DNA of 49,951 bases from JBDHTQ01 sp039808765 (GCA_039808765.1 JBDHTQ010000011.1:1-49951), one strand, 5' to 3'. Shown: positions 24,739-34,081, counted from the first letter of the stretch. Notes: generated by a model not told the origin, from the letters alone. Program-made: numbers and translations.

Positions 24739-26445
24739 TCAAGGTCGCAGCGTGGTGGCAGGCGAATTATCAGCAACATGAACCACATCATCAGCAGGAC
24801 GATTTTGATACATAGGCCAATTACCTGCGACCAATTTTTCTAATCCATCGACCGGATGGCCAAGCTGTATTTGATAGATCCAGTAATTTGTCAAAACACG
24901 TTCAGCAAAATCACGGGTTTCACTGACGGGAATCATCTCAAGAAAAAGAAGGGGATCATTCATCGTACCCATATCTTTTTTCCAGCGCGATACTTGCGTT
25001 GGCCCGCTGTTGTAGGCTGCGAGAACATAAAACAGATTTTGTTCAAGATCGCTATTTTGTAAAAGGTGCTCAATATACTTCTGCGCTAACGTTACATTGG
25101 TCACTGGCTCGGCCAGCTCATCTAGATTTTTATCTTCATAGCGTTTACCCGCAACGAAACTGGCCGTGGTGGGCATAAGCTGCATGAGACCAATGGCCCC
25201 CGCTTTACTTTTTGCCAGCGGGTCAAAGCGCGATTCTTGTCGCATTACGGCGAACACCAAGGCGCGGTCGATCCGATAACCATTTTCCGGCTTCCATTGC
25301 GGCACAGGATAAAGGGCTGCATCATAAAGTTTGCCACTATCAGTGGAAAAAGCCGTACCGACGCGCAAGGCTAAATTGGCAAGATTGGCACTGAGTGAAA
25401 GCGCAACCAACCCTTCTTCGACAACAGAATCGCCGCCAGATTGTAGGCGGCGCAACTCCAGCTCGGCTAAGTTGTTTTGCCCCACCTGTAAAAGAGCAAT
25501 GGCGCGATACCCACCGGGAATCTTCGCGAGTGCTCTAAGGTGCTCACGGTTAAGCTCAGGCGCATCCCAATTTAATGAAACGGCCTCGCCCAACTGTTGC
25601 AGTGCCATAAGACCGTAAAACGTGCGTGAGTGCTTGGCTGCTCGGTTTAACCATAAGCTCACCTGTTCGGGATGATGCAAACGGGTTAAGCATCGCGCTG
25701 CCCAATAAGCCCCGGCAGCCTGCTCCCACGGAGTGGCTGTTTTAACCTCAGCCACCTGTTTGAAGGCCACTAAGGCTTTATTGTAATCTTTTAAGCGCCA
25801 AGCGGTTAGCCCTTCGTTCCAAGCGGGAATGTCTGTGCTGGCCATGGTCGCTGCGGCGGGTAAGCCACTTTTAATAATCTGACCGAGAGTCGGTTCTTGT
25901 ACGGCAACTTTATGCACCTTAGTTTGCTTTTTAAGCGCAAGAGAATGAATTTTGCGCGCCTCAGGCAAATCGCCGTACTGGGCCAGCCAATTTTTTAACT
26001 CATCGTAGGTCGTGCGATATGCAGTGGGGTGCAAATAGCGCTGGGCCAAAACGTGACCGACCAAGCGGCGATCGTTTAGAGCTTTGAGAGCAGCATCAGC
26101 CGTACGCCAATCTTGTTTGGCTTGGGCTTTAAAAATGGTTTGATAAAGTCCCACATCTTTTTCTGAGAGAAGCACCTCATTCTTTTCACCCTGAAAAAGA
26201 TTTGTCATCGCAACAGAAAGCAACGCACTGTTATAATCATTCACCGGATGAATAATGGGCAAAACTGACGTGGATAAAGACTTGGTTTGCACGCTAGGTG
26301 AAGATACAGATGTAGTGCTGGCATCAGCGGAATAAAAGCCGCTTGCGAGAAAGAAACCGGCAAGTAAAACTAAAGTGATCGATCGATAAAAGATCTTAGG
26401 GCTCACTGTTAGAAACCTTGCGGTGTGGGTGTGTAGTCCACGCAT
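24739..26445 (-). CDS. slt: Soluble lytic murein transglycosylase (Slt70-like)
   Basis: The product is 568 residues with an N-terminal signal segment (SITLVLLAGFFLASGFYSADA). A long superhelical region carries TPR-like helices (for instance WEQAAGAYWAARCLTRLHH). The C-terminal SLT/GEWL domain has the catalytic Glu in FAVMRQESRFDPLAKSKAGA, followed by IGLMQLMPTTA and VLAAYNSGPTQVSRW. It cleaves peptidoglycan glycan strands to anhydromuropeptides in the periplasm. The long linker after the signal is Ser/Thr-rich. Slt enzymes act in wall turnover and sometimes open the wall for secretion systems; nothing here ties it specifically to icmJ. Confidence 0.93.
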   Translation of the reverse strand: MRGLHTHTARFLTVSPKIFYRSITLVLLAGFFLASGFYSADASTTSVSSPSVQTKSLSTSVLPIIHPVNDYNSALLSVAMTNLFQGEKNEVLLSEKDVGLYQTIFKAQAKQDWRTADAALKALNDRRLVGHVLAQRYLHPTAYRTTYDELKNWLAQYGDLPEARKIHSLALKKQTKVHKVAVQEPTLGQIIKSGLPAAATMASTDIPAWNEGLTAWRLKDYNKALVAFKQVAEVKTATPWEQAAGAYWAARCLTRLHHPEQVSLWLNRAAKHSRTFYGLMALQQLGEAVSLNWDAPELNREHLRALAKIPGGYRAIALLQVGQNNLAELELRRLQSGGDSVVEEGLVALSLSANLANLALRVGTAFSTDSGKLYDAALYPVPQWKPENGYRIDRALVFAVMRQESRFDPLAKSKAGAIGLMQLMPTTASFVAGKRYEDKNLDELAEPVTNVTLAQKYIEHLLQNSDLEQNLFYVLAAYNSGPTQVSRWKKDMGTMNDPLLFLEMIPVSETRDFAERVLTNYWIYQIQLGHPVDGLEKLVAGNWPMYQNRPADDVVHVADNSPATTLRP

Positions 26446-26561
26446 AACAAGGACTGCTTAGCCAAAACAAACTTCTATTGCAAGCATTATTGTTTTTGGA
26501 ACTGTGATATTAATATCTCTTCAAGACTTCTTAATTATATTTTTCTAGTCTTCAACATACT

Positions 26562-27434
26562 TTAGATCGATTCTATCTTCTTCTTTAATAGTCTTAAATC
26601 ACGCCAAGACTCTTTCTTTTGATGGGGGCTTCTTAACAAATAGGCGGGGTGATAAGTCACCAAAGCCGGAATCGGCTTATCGAGTTCTGACGCTTGGTAA
26701 TCCCACCACTGCCCGCGCAATCGCGACACACTGTCTGAGCGTGCTAACACTGCTTGCGCCGCCAAAGCCCCCGTGAGCAGAATAAATCGAGGCTTGACCA
26801 ACGCGATATGGCGCATGAGATAAGGAAGACATATCGCAACCTCATCGGGACGCGGTGTGCGGTTGCCTGGTGGCCGCCAATTAAGAACATTGCTGATATA
26901 AACCTGTTCACGCGCAAAACCGATTGATTTTAGCATTTTATTGAGCAATTGACCGGCTGCCCCGACAAAAGGACGCCCCGTTCGATCCTCTTCCTCGCCG
27001 GGGGCCTCTCCAATCACCATCACGGGCGGCTGATCAGCAAGGCCCTCTCCAAAGACCATATTCATCGCCGTATCCTTGACAGAAAGGCTTGTCACCGCAT
27101 TTAAGGCAGCACGAAGGGCCTCTAATGTCGGGATATTTTGAATATCGAGCGTATTTAAATTTACTGAAGACGTGATGCTGGATTGGTTTTGGGTGATCTG
27201 GTTTGAAGAAGGCTGGAAAGGACTTTGCTCGAAAACAACAGTCCGGGATGTTGGATTCTGCCGCAACGGAGACAGCGAAGAAAGCGCACGCACCTTTGCT
27301 GCAGGGGCCAATGCGAGCGGAACATGCTCAAGTGCTTCCTCAATTCCCATATCATATTGAAATCGCAAGCTTTGATAAGCATCGACAAGATCAAATTGAC
27401 TAAGTTCATGAGGGCTTGAGTCAGAGGCGGTCAT
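26562..27434 (-). CDS. Uracil-DNA glycosylase, family 4/5-like, with reduced Fe-S cysteine set
   Basis: The product is 290 residues from the ATG at 27434, preceded by AAAGG; the longer frame starts with GTG. A poorly conserved N-terminal third is followed by the UDG fold. Motifs are VMVIGEAPGEEEDRTGRPFVG, YISNVLNWRPPGNRTPRPDE, and the catalytic-loop-type LVTYHPAYLLRSP. It excises uracil from DNA. Family 4 enzymes use four cysteines for a 4Fe-4S cluster. Here only the cysteine in AICLPYL is obvious; the N-terminal Cys pair and the one in the KCRPP position (NWRPP here) are absent. Similar alphaproteobacterial proteins also carry Trp in that position. Confidence 0.85.
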   Translation of the reverse strand: MTASDSSPHELSQFDLVDAYQSLRFQYDMGIEEALEHVPLALAPAAKVRALSSLSPLRQNPTSRTVVFEQSPFQPSSNQITQNQSSITSSVNLNTLDIQNIPTLEALRAALNAVTSLSVKDTAMNMVFGEGLADQPPVMVIGEAPGEEEDRTGRPFVGAAGQLLNKMLKSIGFAREQVYISNVLNWRPPGNRTPRPDEVAICLPYLMRHIALVKPRFILLTGALAAQAVLARSDSVSRLRGQWWDYQASELDKPIPALVTYHPAYLLRSPHQKKESWRDLRLLKKKIESI

Positions 27435-27506
27435 GCGCCAACCTTTCACGAGTCCCCTTTTAAAGGCAAGTAAAAAAACTTAAAGCGAACCGAGATACGC
27501 CGAATG

Positions 27507-29450
27507 TTAATCCAGCTTAATCACCGGTCGCTGCTGCCGCATGAAGGATAGAAGCATTCCACCCTCCCGCTGCTTTTTTTCATGGAGATGTGGTGTGGCC
27601 ATATTATTCGGTCTGCTTGAACGAATATAACGATCAATCTCATCAACACATTGTGCAGGTGAACGATCAATAAAATCCCCCAAAGCAGCCTTTAATGCTT
27701 TGCTCACACCTTTAAGATATTTCTTTTGAAGTGCAGCAGGCAAAACTCGCGCTAGCGGAAATGCATCAGCTGGCCCTAAAGATGAATGTGTTAAATTTTG
27801 TAAGGTCATCCACATCATCTCCGCAGAAGGATGCATTGATGAGAAAAAACTATCTGAAACAGAATCTAGATCGGGATATGTTTCAAACAACAATCTACGA
27901 CGACCAGTGTTGCGAACTGCAACGACATGATGTTTTTTATTTTCTAAAGCAAAAAGACGCCGAACGGATCGTTTAGGAAGAACATGAGGATGTGGTTCTC
28001 TTTTCTTTTCCGCAATCGCGGTTTTACTTAACGGATCAAAGTAAACATCTAAACCATCGGGCTGTTGCGCCAAGACAAATTCCCTATTACGAATATACTC
28101 AAAGCTAAAAACTGTGCCAGGCTGGAAGCCCAACGTATCCAGCACGATGCTTTTCGCATGTTCATTCTCATGCTGTTGTCGTTTATACGGCAGGGCATCA
28201 GGAAAAGCATGGCGCAAGCACCCTACAGGAACCGGAACCATGCTTGTGAGATATGCTGGATTAAAGATATAGCCTCGGCGTTCTTGAAGAACGACCGTAT
28301 CATCTTTTTTATGTGACGCAAAAAGCAGCGCAATGTCTCTTTCAATTTCTTGCGCCAACGTCTGTGTCGGAGAAAGAAATCTATTAATAGCCTGAAGCAA
28401 AGAGTTGCTGCCTTTGCGCAAAACGGTGCTTGCAGATGCTGCCCCCCACGCCAGCATGGGAATACTAAAAAGAATTTGCATGACGCCAGTTATCACCAAA
28501 GAGATGGTCAAGGTGCGCACATCCAAATTACGCAATGCATGAGCGGTTTTTTGCAACGCCCGCAATGTTCCTTTTTTAATTGTTCTTTTTATTTTGCTGA
28601 AACCTGTTCCCTGATTTAATTCATAGGGATCGCCGCCCTTTAGAATGCGACGAGAGAGGGGAACAAAATTTGTGCGGACAAATTCATCAGCCTCGCCAAT
28701 CGGTATGGGCAACTCGGTAAGCCGAACCGAAAATATCTGCAAAAAACCGCTTAACCAACGATTCTTCAATTTATTATCATTTAAAAACAGACATCGCTTT
28801 CCAAAAAATGGATTGGCATAGTAATAACAATGATATAAATCGCTATCCTTCTCACTTTCACGCAACCAAAATACGCTCGAACCAGAGCGCCATACTTTTT
28901 TTCCGGTACTTAATATGGCGCCATGAATGCGTAATGCGTTCTCCGTGATATAGGTGTGTTGGCGAATAGCAGCGAGCGCCCAAGCCATTTCTACGCGCTG
29001 ACCGTGAAGCACATCCTCACGCAAAATATCACTCTCGTAACGCCCAGCAACAACCATAACACCTTTTTCTATCTCAGCCAGAGAAGGTTGAGGACGCTGT
29101 GGATCATTGGGTTTGGCAAAAAAAATATTGGTTAGAAAAGCCGTATCATGAGAAAAAAGTAATGCATATGCAGGCACCGATTCTAGCCCGCTTTTTGACT
29201 TAAAAGGCGCAAACGTTTTGACGATTGCATACGCACCGTGGGGCGTCTTTACCCAGACTGTTTCATAGGGATTATCGTCTCGCTCAACCGAAATAACGAA
29301 TGATTGCACACGACTTGCATCATGTCGGCCACTTTCAATAACCGAATCAAAACGCTCGAAAGCTTGATCATGCGCGCAACCATTCCCGCTTAACAAGCTG
29401 AGGAATGAAGCAAAAACAGAGGGCTCATCTTTTTTTTTACGTAAATCCAT
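27507..29450 (-). CDS. Large protein of unknown function (647 aa) with a central hydrophobic segment
   Basis: No family is recognised. I chose the ATG at 29450; the frame opens with a GTG one codon earlier. The N-terminal 270 residues look soluble and alpha/beta (for instance NPYETVWVKTPHGAYAIV, WRSGSSVFWLRESEKDSDLY). A basic helix (FSKIKRTIKKGTLRALQKTA) precedes a hydrophobic stretch (LTISLVITGVMQILFSIPML) near residues 320-345, which may be a membrane hairpin. The C-terminal half is again soluble and rich in basic residues. No nucleotide-binding or catalytic motif stands out. It lies between udg and rpsD, with a terminator upstream, so it has its own transcript. A secretion substrate is one possibility in an IcmJ-containing genome, but that is only a guess. 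Confidence 0.75.
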   Translation of the reverse strand: MDLRKKKDEPSVFASFLSLLSGNGCAHDQAFERFDSVIESGRHDASRVQSFVISVERDDNPYETVWVKTPHGAYAIVKTFAPFKSKSGLESVPAYALLFSHDTAFLTNIFFAKPNDPQRPQPSLAEIEKGVMVVAGRYESDILREDVLHGQRVEMAWALAAIRQHTYITENALRIHGAILSTGKKVWRSGSSVFWLRESEKDSDLYHCYYYANPFFGKRCLFLNDNKLKNRWLSGFLQIFSVRLTELPIPIGEADEFVRTNFVPLSRRILKGGDPYELNQGTGFSKIKRTIKKGTLRALQKTAHALRNLDVRTLTISLVITGVMQILFSIPMLAWGAASASTVLRKGSNSLLQAINRFLSPTQTLAQEIERDIALLFASHKKDDTVVLQERRGYIFNPAYLTSMVPVPVGCLRHAFPDALPYKRQQHENEHAKSIVLDTLGFQPGTVFSFEYIRNREFVLAQQPDGLDVYFDPLSKTAIAEKKREPHPHVLPKRSVRRLFALENKKHHVVAVRNTGRRRLLFETYPDLDSVSDSFFSSMHPSAEMMWMTLQNLTHSSLGPADAFPLARVLPAALQKKYLKGVSKALKAALGDFIDRSPAQCVDEIDRYIRSSRPNNMATPHLHEKKQREGGMLLSFMRQQRPVIKLD

Positions 29451-29579
29451 CACAAAAAAATGCTCATGTTATAACATACGAGAAACACTGTCTAAAAAAT
29501 CACCTTTTCTATACAACGGCCTGATTATTGATTCTTTATGCGCCGATAGCAAGCAAAAGTCTTCATCAACATAGTCAAT

Positions 29580-29606
29580 AAAAAACCCTGCCGAAGCAGG
29601 GTTTTT
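29580..29606 (-). terminator. Intrinsic terminator of rpsD (bidirectional form)
   Basis: The stem CCCTGC / GCAGGG with a CGAA loop is flanked by A5 and T5, extending the stem and giving U-runs in both directions. It lies 20 bp beyond the rpsD stop. Confidence 0.9.
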
Positions 29607-29625
29607 CGAAAGGATCGTTTCCCGA

Positions 29626-30243
29626 TTAGCGCGAATAGAATTCGATAACCAAGTTGGGTTCCATTTTGACAGGATAGGGCACGTCAGTCAGCTGCGGACC
29701 ACGCACAAACGTACCTTTCACGCCGCCTTCATTCATTTGAATGTAATCCGGAATGTCACGACCTGAGGCCTGTTGCGCAGCAAGGAAGTTAGCGTTCTGC
29801 TTCATTTTTTCAGACACTTCAACCGTATCACCATCTTTTAAAGAATACGATGCAATACTTACACGTTGGCCATTTACTTTAATGTGACCATGGTTGACCA
29901 TCTGACGCGCCGCAAACGGGGTGGGCGCGAACTTCATGCGATAGACAACAGCATCCAAACGACGTTCCAAAAGCTGAACCAAAATTTCGCCATTGTCGCC
30001 TTTGCGACGCATTGCCTCTTGGTAGTAGCGACGGAATTGGCGTTCGCCGATGTTGGCGTAGTAGCCTTTAATCTTTTGCTTGGCGTGCAACTGAACGCCA
30101 TAGTCTGTTAATTTTTTACGGCGCTGGCCATGCTGACCGGGGCCACCTTCACGGCCGTGTGCTAAGGGGCTCTTTGCTGAATCCCACAAGTTTACGCCCA
30201 AACGGCGGTCAATTTTATGCTTACAATTTTCACGCTTACTCAT
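29626..30243 (-). CDS. rpsD: 30S ribosomal protein S4
   Basis: The 205-residue primary 16S-rRNA-binding protein is recognised from the N-terminal KIDRRLGVNLW, GREGGPGQHGQRRKKLTDYG and the S4 RNA-binding domain (LERRLDAVVYRMKFAPTPFAARQMVNHGHIKVNG). The C-terminal VKMEPNLVIEFYSR is typical. In alphaproteobacteria S4 often stands alone rather than in the alpha operon, as here. The 164-bp region upstream can form hairpins and is annotated separately. Confidence 0.98.
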   Translation of the reverse strand: MSKRENCKHKIDRRLGVNLWDSAKSPLAHGREGGPGQHGQRRKKLTDYGVQLHAKQKIKGYYANIGERQFRRYYQEAMRRKGDNGEILVQLLERRLDAVVYRMKFAPTPFAARQMVNHGHIKVNGQRVSIASYSLKDGDTVEVSEKMKQNANFLAAQQASGRDIPDYIQMNEGGVKGTFVRGPQLTDVPYPVKMEPNLVIEFYSR

Positions 30244-30407
30244 GCGTTATTCCTTTTTATGTCTTCTGCTTATGCAAAAGTACGATTGTCCCAAACACTC
30301 CACCATGGAGGGGAAGCAGCCCCGAAGGCTGATCCGCTTTTTCGGGAATGAGCGGTTTTTAAAGAAAAACGCGCCTTGAGTCAATACTTTTAGCTCGAAA
30401 TCGCCAT
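30244..30407 (-). promoter_or_regulatory. Structured leader region between nusB and rpsD
   Basis: On the reverse strand the region contains CAGCC-TTCGG-GGCTG and CTCCA-TGG-TGGAG hairpins within about 75 bases of the rpsD start, and CCGCT/AGCGG further upstream. S4 autoregulates its own translation through structured leaders in other bacteria. This leader does not match a form I know, so the regulatory role is inference. The CCGCT/AGCGG hairpin is followed by T5 on the forward strand, where no gene needs a terminator. Confidence 0.4.
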
Positions 30408-30881
30408 TTAAGACTGAGAATCGTCTTGACGCCCAATGTTTTTGGCAATTTTATCCAAAACCGCATTCACCTTTGCCGGCTCTGTTCCAGAAAAAAAGGA
30501 ATGCGCGACATTAATATAATCATTAATAATGATGCCCGCCGCAGTCTCGGCATTGGTAATCAGCTCGTACGCCCCTGCGCGCAAAATAGCCCGCAAAACA
30601 CTTTCACTGCGATCCAACGGTCGACTGCCCCCGATTGCGCCCTGCAAAAGCGTATCAATATCACCAATTCGCCGCGGTATTCCCGAAACAACCCCTTCTA
30701 AAAGAGCGGCATCAGGCGCAATCAGTTCTTCTTCAATATCATCCTGCCGCATTTGCATGAGATCAAAGATGGCCTGCCTTGGTGTTGAAACATCCCCTTG
30801 CTCCAGCTGATAAAGCGCCTGAACAATGGCCAACCGCGCAGCCGAACGACGCGCTTTAGCTGAACTTTTTTGAGACGACAT
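30408..30881 (-). CDS. nusB: Transcription antitermination protein NusB
   Basis: The 157-residue all-helical NusB acts with NusE (S10) in rRNA antitermination. Typical parts are ARRSAARLAIVQALYQLEQ at the N-terminus, the PLDRSESVLRAILRAGAYEL helix, and IIINDYINVAHSFFSGTEPAKVNAVLDKIA at the end. A lysine/serine-rich leader precedes it. In many alphaproteobacteria it follows ribH; here it stands between icmJ/dotN and rpsD. Confidence 0.95.
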   Translation of the reverse strand: MSSQKSSAKARRSAARLAIVQALYQLEQGDVSTPRQAIFDLMQMRQDDIEEELIAPDAALLEGVVSGIPRRIGDIDTLLQGAIGGSRPLDRSESVLRAILRAGAYELITNAETAAGIIINDYINVAHSFFSGTEPAKVNAVLDKIAKNIGRQDDSQS

Positions 30882-31031
30882 AAAACACCTTGATATCGAT
30901 TAAAAACAAATCACAACCGTTAGGACCCGCAACGCAGGAAAAAACAGCAGCATCGCTGATGTAGCGGTTTTATTAGCCCACAGCAAGTTTATCTTGCTTG
31001 ATTTTGAAAAAATTCACATTAATCAAAGAGT

Positions 31032-31715
31032 TTACTTTATTTTTGCCAGCAACCCTTTCCACTCTCCAACCGGCGTTTCACCAAGCTGCGTGTCGGATGA
31101 AGCCCAATAAGCAACCATGTCAGAAAAGCGATCAACATCCCCTGTTTTTGTTTTTTGAATGCGACGATCCAACGACAGCAGGCGAATATCCTTAAGCTTT
31201 TCGACACGTTGGTCATATTCTTCTTTTTTCAAGGTATCAGCAAAAATGGTCGCCAAAATCATCGGGTCATCTGTGCCCATACGACGCTTGGAATCTTCCC
31301 GTCGCGCACGAAGGGCATCGAGACCTTTCTTGGCGGCATCAGCAATCTCACTTTCACTTTGTCGAGCGACATAAAGCGCGCGCATGAGATGATTAAGCTC
31401 GGTTTGCTGAATTTCAGGCAGCCAAATCAAAATCCCCTCCCCCATCATACCGACACGATCAAGCGAAAGACATTGTTCACACATATGGCATACCGTCACC
31501 CAGTCATTAGGACGGTTAGACGCTACAACATTATCAATGTCCGCCGAGTGCACTTCCTGGAAGCGCTTTGCGCGAAATCCGCAATAGACACAGGTATAAC
31601 GATCACGCGCCATCACTTTTGCCCGCAAGGCCGGTGGAACGAGCATCATGGTGCTGCTCGTCAGCGAGAGTTTGAAATTGGGTCGGATCGAAAGAATCAA
31701 GTCAGATGGTTTCAT
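31032..31715 (-). CDS. icmJ: IcmJ/DotN-like HNH-type zinc protein of the Dot/Icm type IV secretion system
   Basis: The product is 227 residues. Its N-terminal half fits IcmJ/DotN closely: VMARDRYTCVYCGFRAKRFQEVH, then NRPNDWVTVCHMCEQCLSLDRVG, GILIWLPEIQQTELNHLMRALYVA. The two CxxC pairs are the zinc ligands of the HNH-like fold, but the nuclease residues of true HNH enzymes are not evident. In Legionella, DotN is part of the coupling complex (DotL-DotM-DotN-IcmSW) that recruits effectors. The C-terminus is longer and helical (DAAKKGLDALRARREDSKRRM). It lies 18 bp after ogt on the same strand. No other Dot/Icm gene is seen in this window. Confidence 0.8.
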   Translation of the reverse strand: MKPSDLILSIRPNFKLSLTSSTMMLVPPALRAKVMARDRYTCVYCGFRAKRFQEVHSADIDNVVASNRPNDWVTVCHMCEQCLSLDRVGMMGEGILIWLPEIQQTELNHLMRALYVARQSESEIADAAKKGLDALRARREDSKRRMGTDDPMILATIFADTLKKEEYDQRVEKLKDIRLLSLDRRIQKTKTGDVDRFSDMVAYWASSDTQLGETPVGEWKGLLAKIK

Positions 31716-31733
31716 AGCGACAGCACCTTAAGC

Positions 31734-32324
31734 TTAAGCCGCATTAAATGCAACATCCTGCGATAAGGAATATGCTTGTTCAAAATTCAACAACTTTTCT
31801 TTCAGTGCCACCCCCCAACGAAAACCGCCCAGCCGTCCATTTTGACAAATCACACGATGACAGGGCACAATAAGGGCAAGCGGATTGGCCCCGCATGCAT
31901 TGGCAACGGCCCGCACCGCCATGGGATGTTCAATTTGATCTGCGATCTGTTGGTAGGAACGCGTCTGTGCCACGGGAACGGCTTTAAGCGCCTCCCATAC
32001 CATTTTCTGAAACGGCGTCCCCCATAATGCATGTGGGACGTAGCAAGGACGTGAGGGGTTTTTTAAATATTCTGTTAGTTCCGCAATTGATAAACGGATA
32101 AAATCACGATCACTCTCGTTTTGCTCATTGATATCGCGCTGGATACGCACTCCCCAACGGGATGCAAATTGCTCAACGTCATCGGGCGCAAAAGTCAAGC
32201 AAACAAGTGAGCGTGCGAAAAAAACAGCCCACAACATTCCCTGTGGTGCCGTAACCCCACAACAGAGCGCTGAAATTTTGCTCTGATGTATACATATATC
32301 CTGCGAAAAATGTTTTGGCGACAT
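31734..32324 (-). CDS. ogt: Methylated-DNA--protein-cysteine methyltransferase
   Basis: The 196-residue suicide DNA repair protein removes methyl groups from O6-methylguanine. The C-terminal ATase domain shows WGTPFQKMVWEALKAVPVAQ, YQQIADQIEHPMAVRAVANA, and the active-site segment LALIVPCHRVICQNGRLGGF. The N-terminal domain is of the Ada-C/Ogt type. The first gene of a pair with icmJ, it has its start 230 bp from the stop of the preceding same-strand gene. Confidence 0.95.
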   Translation of the reverse strand: MSPKHFSQDICIHQSKISALCCGVTAPQGMLWAVFFARSLVCLTFAPDDVEQFASRWGVRIQRDINEQNESDRDFIRLSIAELTEYLKNPSRPCYVPHALWGTPFQKMVWEALKAVPVAQTRSYQQIADQIEHPMAVRAVANACGANPLALIVPCHRVICQNGRLGGFRWGVALKEKLLNFEQAYSLSQDVAFNAA

Positions 32325-32554
32325 TGGGCTTTATCCTCTCCACTCTTACATTAACGCTAGTATTGTAAAGAACAAAAGAGCTAGATCATTTTAGGCTTTC
32401 AACTTCCCGTCATACTAATTACGACCATTTAAAAAGCTGAATTTTTCTTCATCTTGTAAAATGAAAGCGCTACATTGACACATATCAGGATCACATTATC
32501 TTTATGATTCACCCCGCCTTTATCGGCAATGCTTAAACAAAAAGCAAGTCAACG

Positions 32555-34012
32555 TTAAGAAGCGTTTTTATTGATTTTATAAACCTGATAAAAGCTATTC
32601 CCGCGATCGCTATCAGCACGGTCAACACGCCAGCCTGCTTGCTGTAAGAGTGTTGTGATATTGTAAACTTTGTTCCATTCAGTCAACAAAATGATGTATG
32701 AGGCACGCGATTGGGTAGCGAGAGCATCCATTACATCCGAGTTCAGCCCGCACTGGGCATATGTTTTATCACGATGAATATCGACAACAAAATGAGACTT
32801 TAATCCAACCAGATCGACAAGAGGATTTTGGCCAATCAGTGAAATTTTTCCTGCATCCTGAACCAACAGTACGGCTTGAGGACTCAAATTTTTATTTACC
32901 CACATAACCGTTTCTTCATTATCTTTTGAAAATTCCTGAACGTTGGCGCTAAAAAATACAAAACCAGAATGCATCCCATAAAATATAAATAACACAACGA
33001 CTATTGCAAAACTGCGACCGATTAATTGCATGCGATGATGCGCCGAAGCGAGTGCATACGCCCATCCATAAACCGCAAAAGGAAGCATCACAAATACATA
33101 GCGCGAACCGTTGTGCATGAGGGCATCAGGCAAAAAGATATAATATGCCGACACAAAAATGAGAACAAATGCCGTAAAAATCCAACGCAACCGTGAAAAG
33201 AAAACAAAAACAAATCCGAGAGAAAATGATCCGAGATTTGATAAAAAAACAAGAAAACAATATCCAACTGAATAAAGTTTATCGCCCACTGTTTGGCATC
33301 CCACCGCAAAAAAATAAGCTTTGGCCGCCATCGTATTCGGGATAAGGGTACCCATAAGAAAATAAACAAGCACCGCACACAACAAAAATGAGAAGAACAT
33401 GATTAAAACATTCTTCATCCAGTTCCCGGAGCGTCGATAGATTGTCCATAAAAAAAACATGAACGACAAAACAGCTAATTCAGGTCGAATGAAAACACTT
33501 ATCCCTGCCATTAAAGACGAGAATGGAGAGGGTTTGTCTTGTAGGAAACCAACAATAATCCAAGCAGCTGTCGCCATTGCCAATGCAGTTTCCAAGCCAT
33601 TGAATATCTGCAAAAACGTCAGCCCTGCAAAAACACTCATAACAGGAATTGCTAACCCAGCGCTCAACGATAAACCACTTAAACGGGTAATTTTATACAG
33701 TCCAAACATGAGTAAGATCATATCCAAAAAATTTATGATTCCATGCGCAATCGGGATCGGCATAAAAATTGCGAAAAATGTTACCAACCCGACATAAACC
33801 GGACTTGTGATGCCATCAGCTGGTGTTGAATCAACAAAGCGCGATTCATGCCCACTAAGTAAACCTTGAACAGAATGTTCGACAATATAGGCATCATCAA
33901 GGGGATATTGATCGATTCCGAAGAGAGACCAGACAAGCATGAAAAAAATAAAAACAAACGCCGTCAATAACGCATATGCTTTCATGTCATTATCAATCTG
34001 TACTGGCCTCAT
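32555..34012 (-). CDS. Polytopic membrane protein, GT-C glycosyltransferase-like, paralogue A
   Basis: The product is 485 residues from the ATG at 34012, which has GAGG 6 nt upstream. About ten hydrophobic segments are present, and the first periplasmic loop has FGIDQYPLDDAYIVEHSVQG, an acidic-pair loop typical of GT-C enzymes. Then comes SPVYVGLVTFFAIF and a chain of TM helices. A C-terminal soluble domain follows, ending in VDRADSDRGNSFYQVYKI. It shares the whole layout with the gene at 34581-36041. Donor and acceptor are unknown. O-antigen or lipid-linked glycan transfer is plausible, but no diagnostic motif is visible. Confidence 0.7.
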   Translation of the reverse strand: MRPVQIDNDMKAYALLTAFVFIFFMLVWSLFGIDQYPLDDAYIVEHSVQGLLSGHESRFVDSTPADGITSPVYVGLVTFFAIFMPIPIAHGIINFLDMILLMFGLYKITRLSGLSLSAGLAIPVMSVFAGLTFLQIFNGLETALAMATAAWIIVGFLQDKPSPFSSLMAGISVFIRPELAVLSFMFFLWTIYRRSGNWMKNVLIMFFSFLLCAVLVYFLMGTLIPNTMAAKAYFFAVGCQTVGDKLYSVGYCFLVFLSNLGSFSLGFVFVFFSRLRWIFTAFVLIFVSAYYIFLPDALMHNGSRYVFVMLPFAVYGWAYALASAHHRMQLIGRSFAIVVVLFIFYGMHSGFVFFSANVQEFSKDNEETVMWVNKNLSPQAVLLVQDAGKISLIGQNPLVDLVGLKSHFVVDIHRDKTYAQCGLNSDVMDALATQSRASYIILLTEWNKVYNITTLLQQAGWRVDRADSDRGNSFYQVYKINKNAS

Positions 34013-34081
34013 GGCATCCTCTTCTTTCTTGATTGGCGATAACAAATTTTCCCCTTCACGTTTGATATTATGCTGTCCGTC

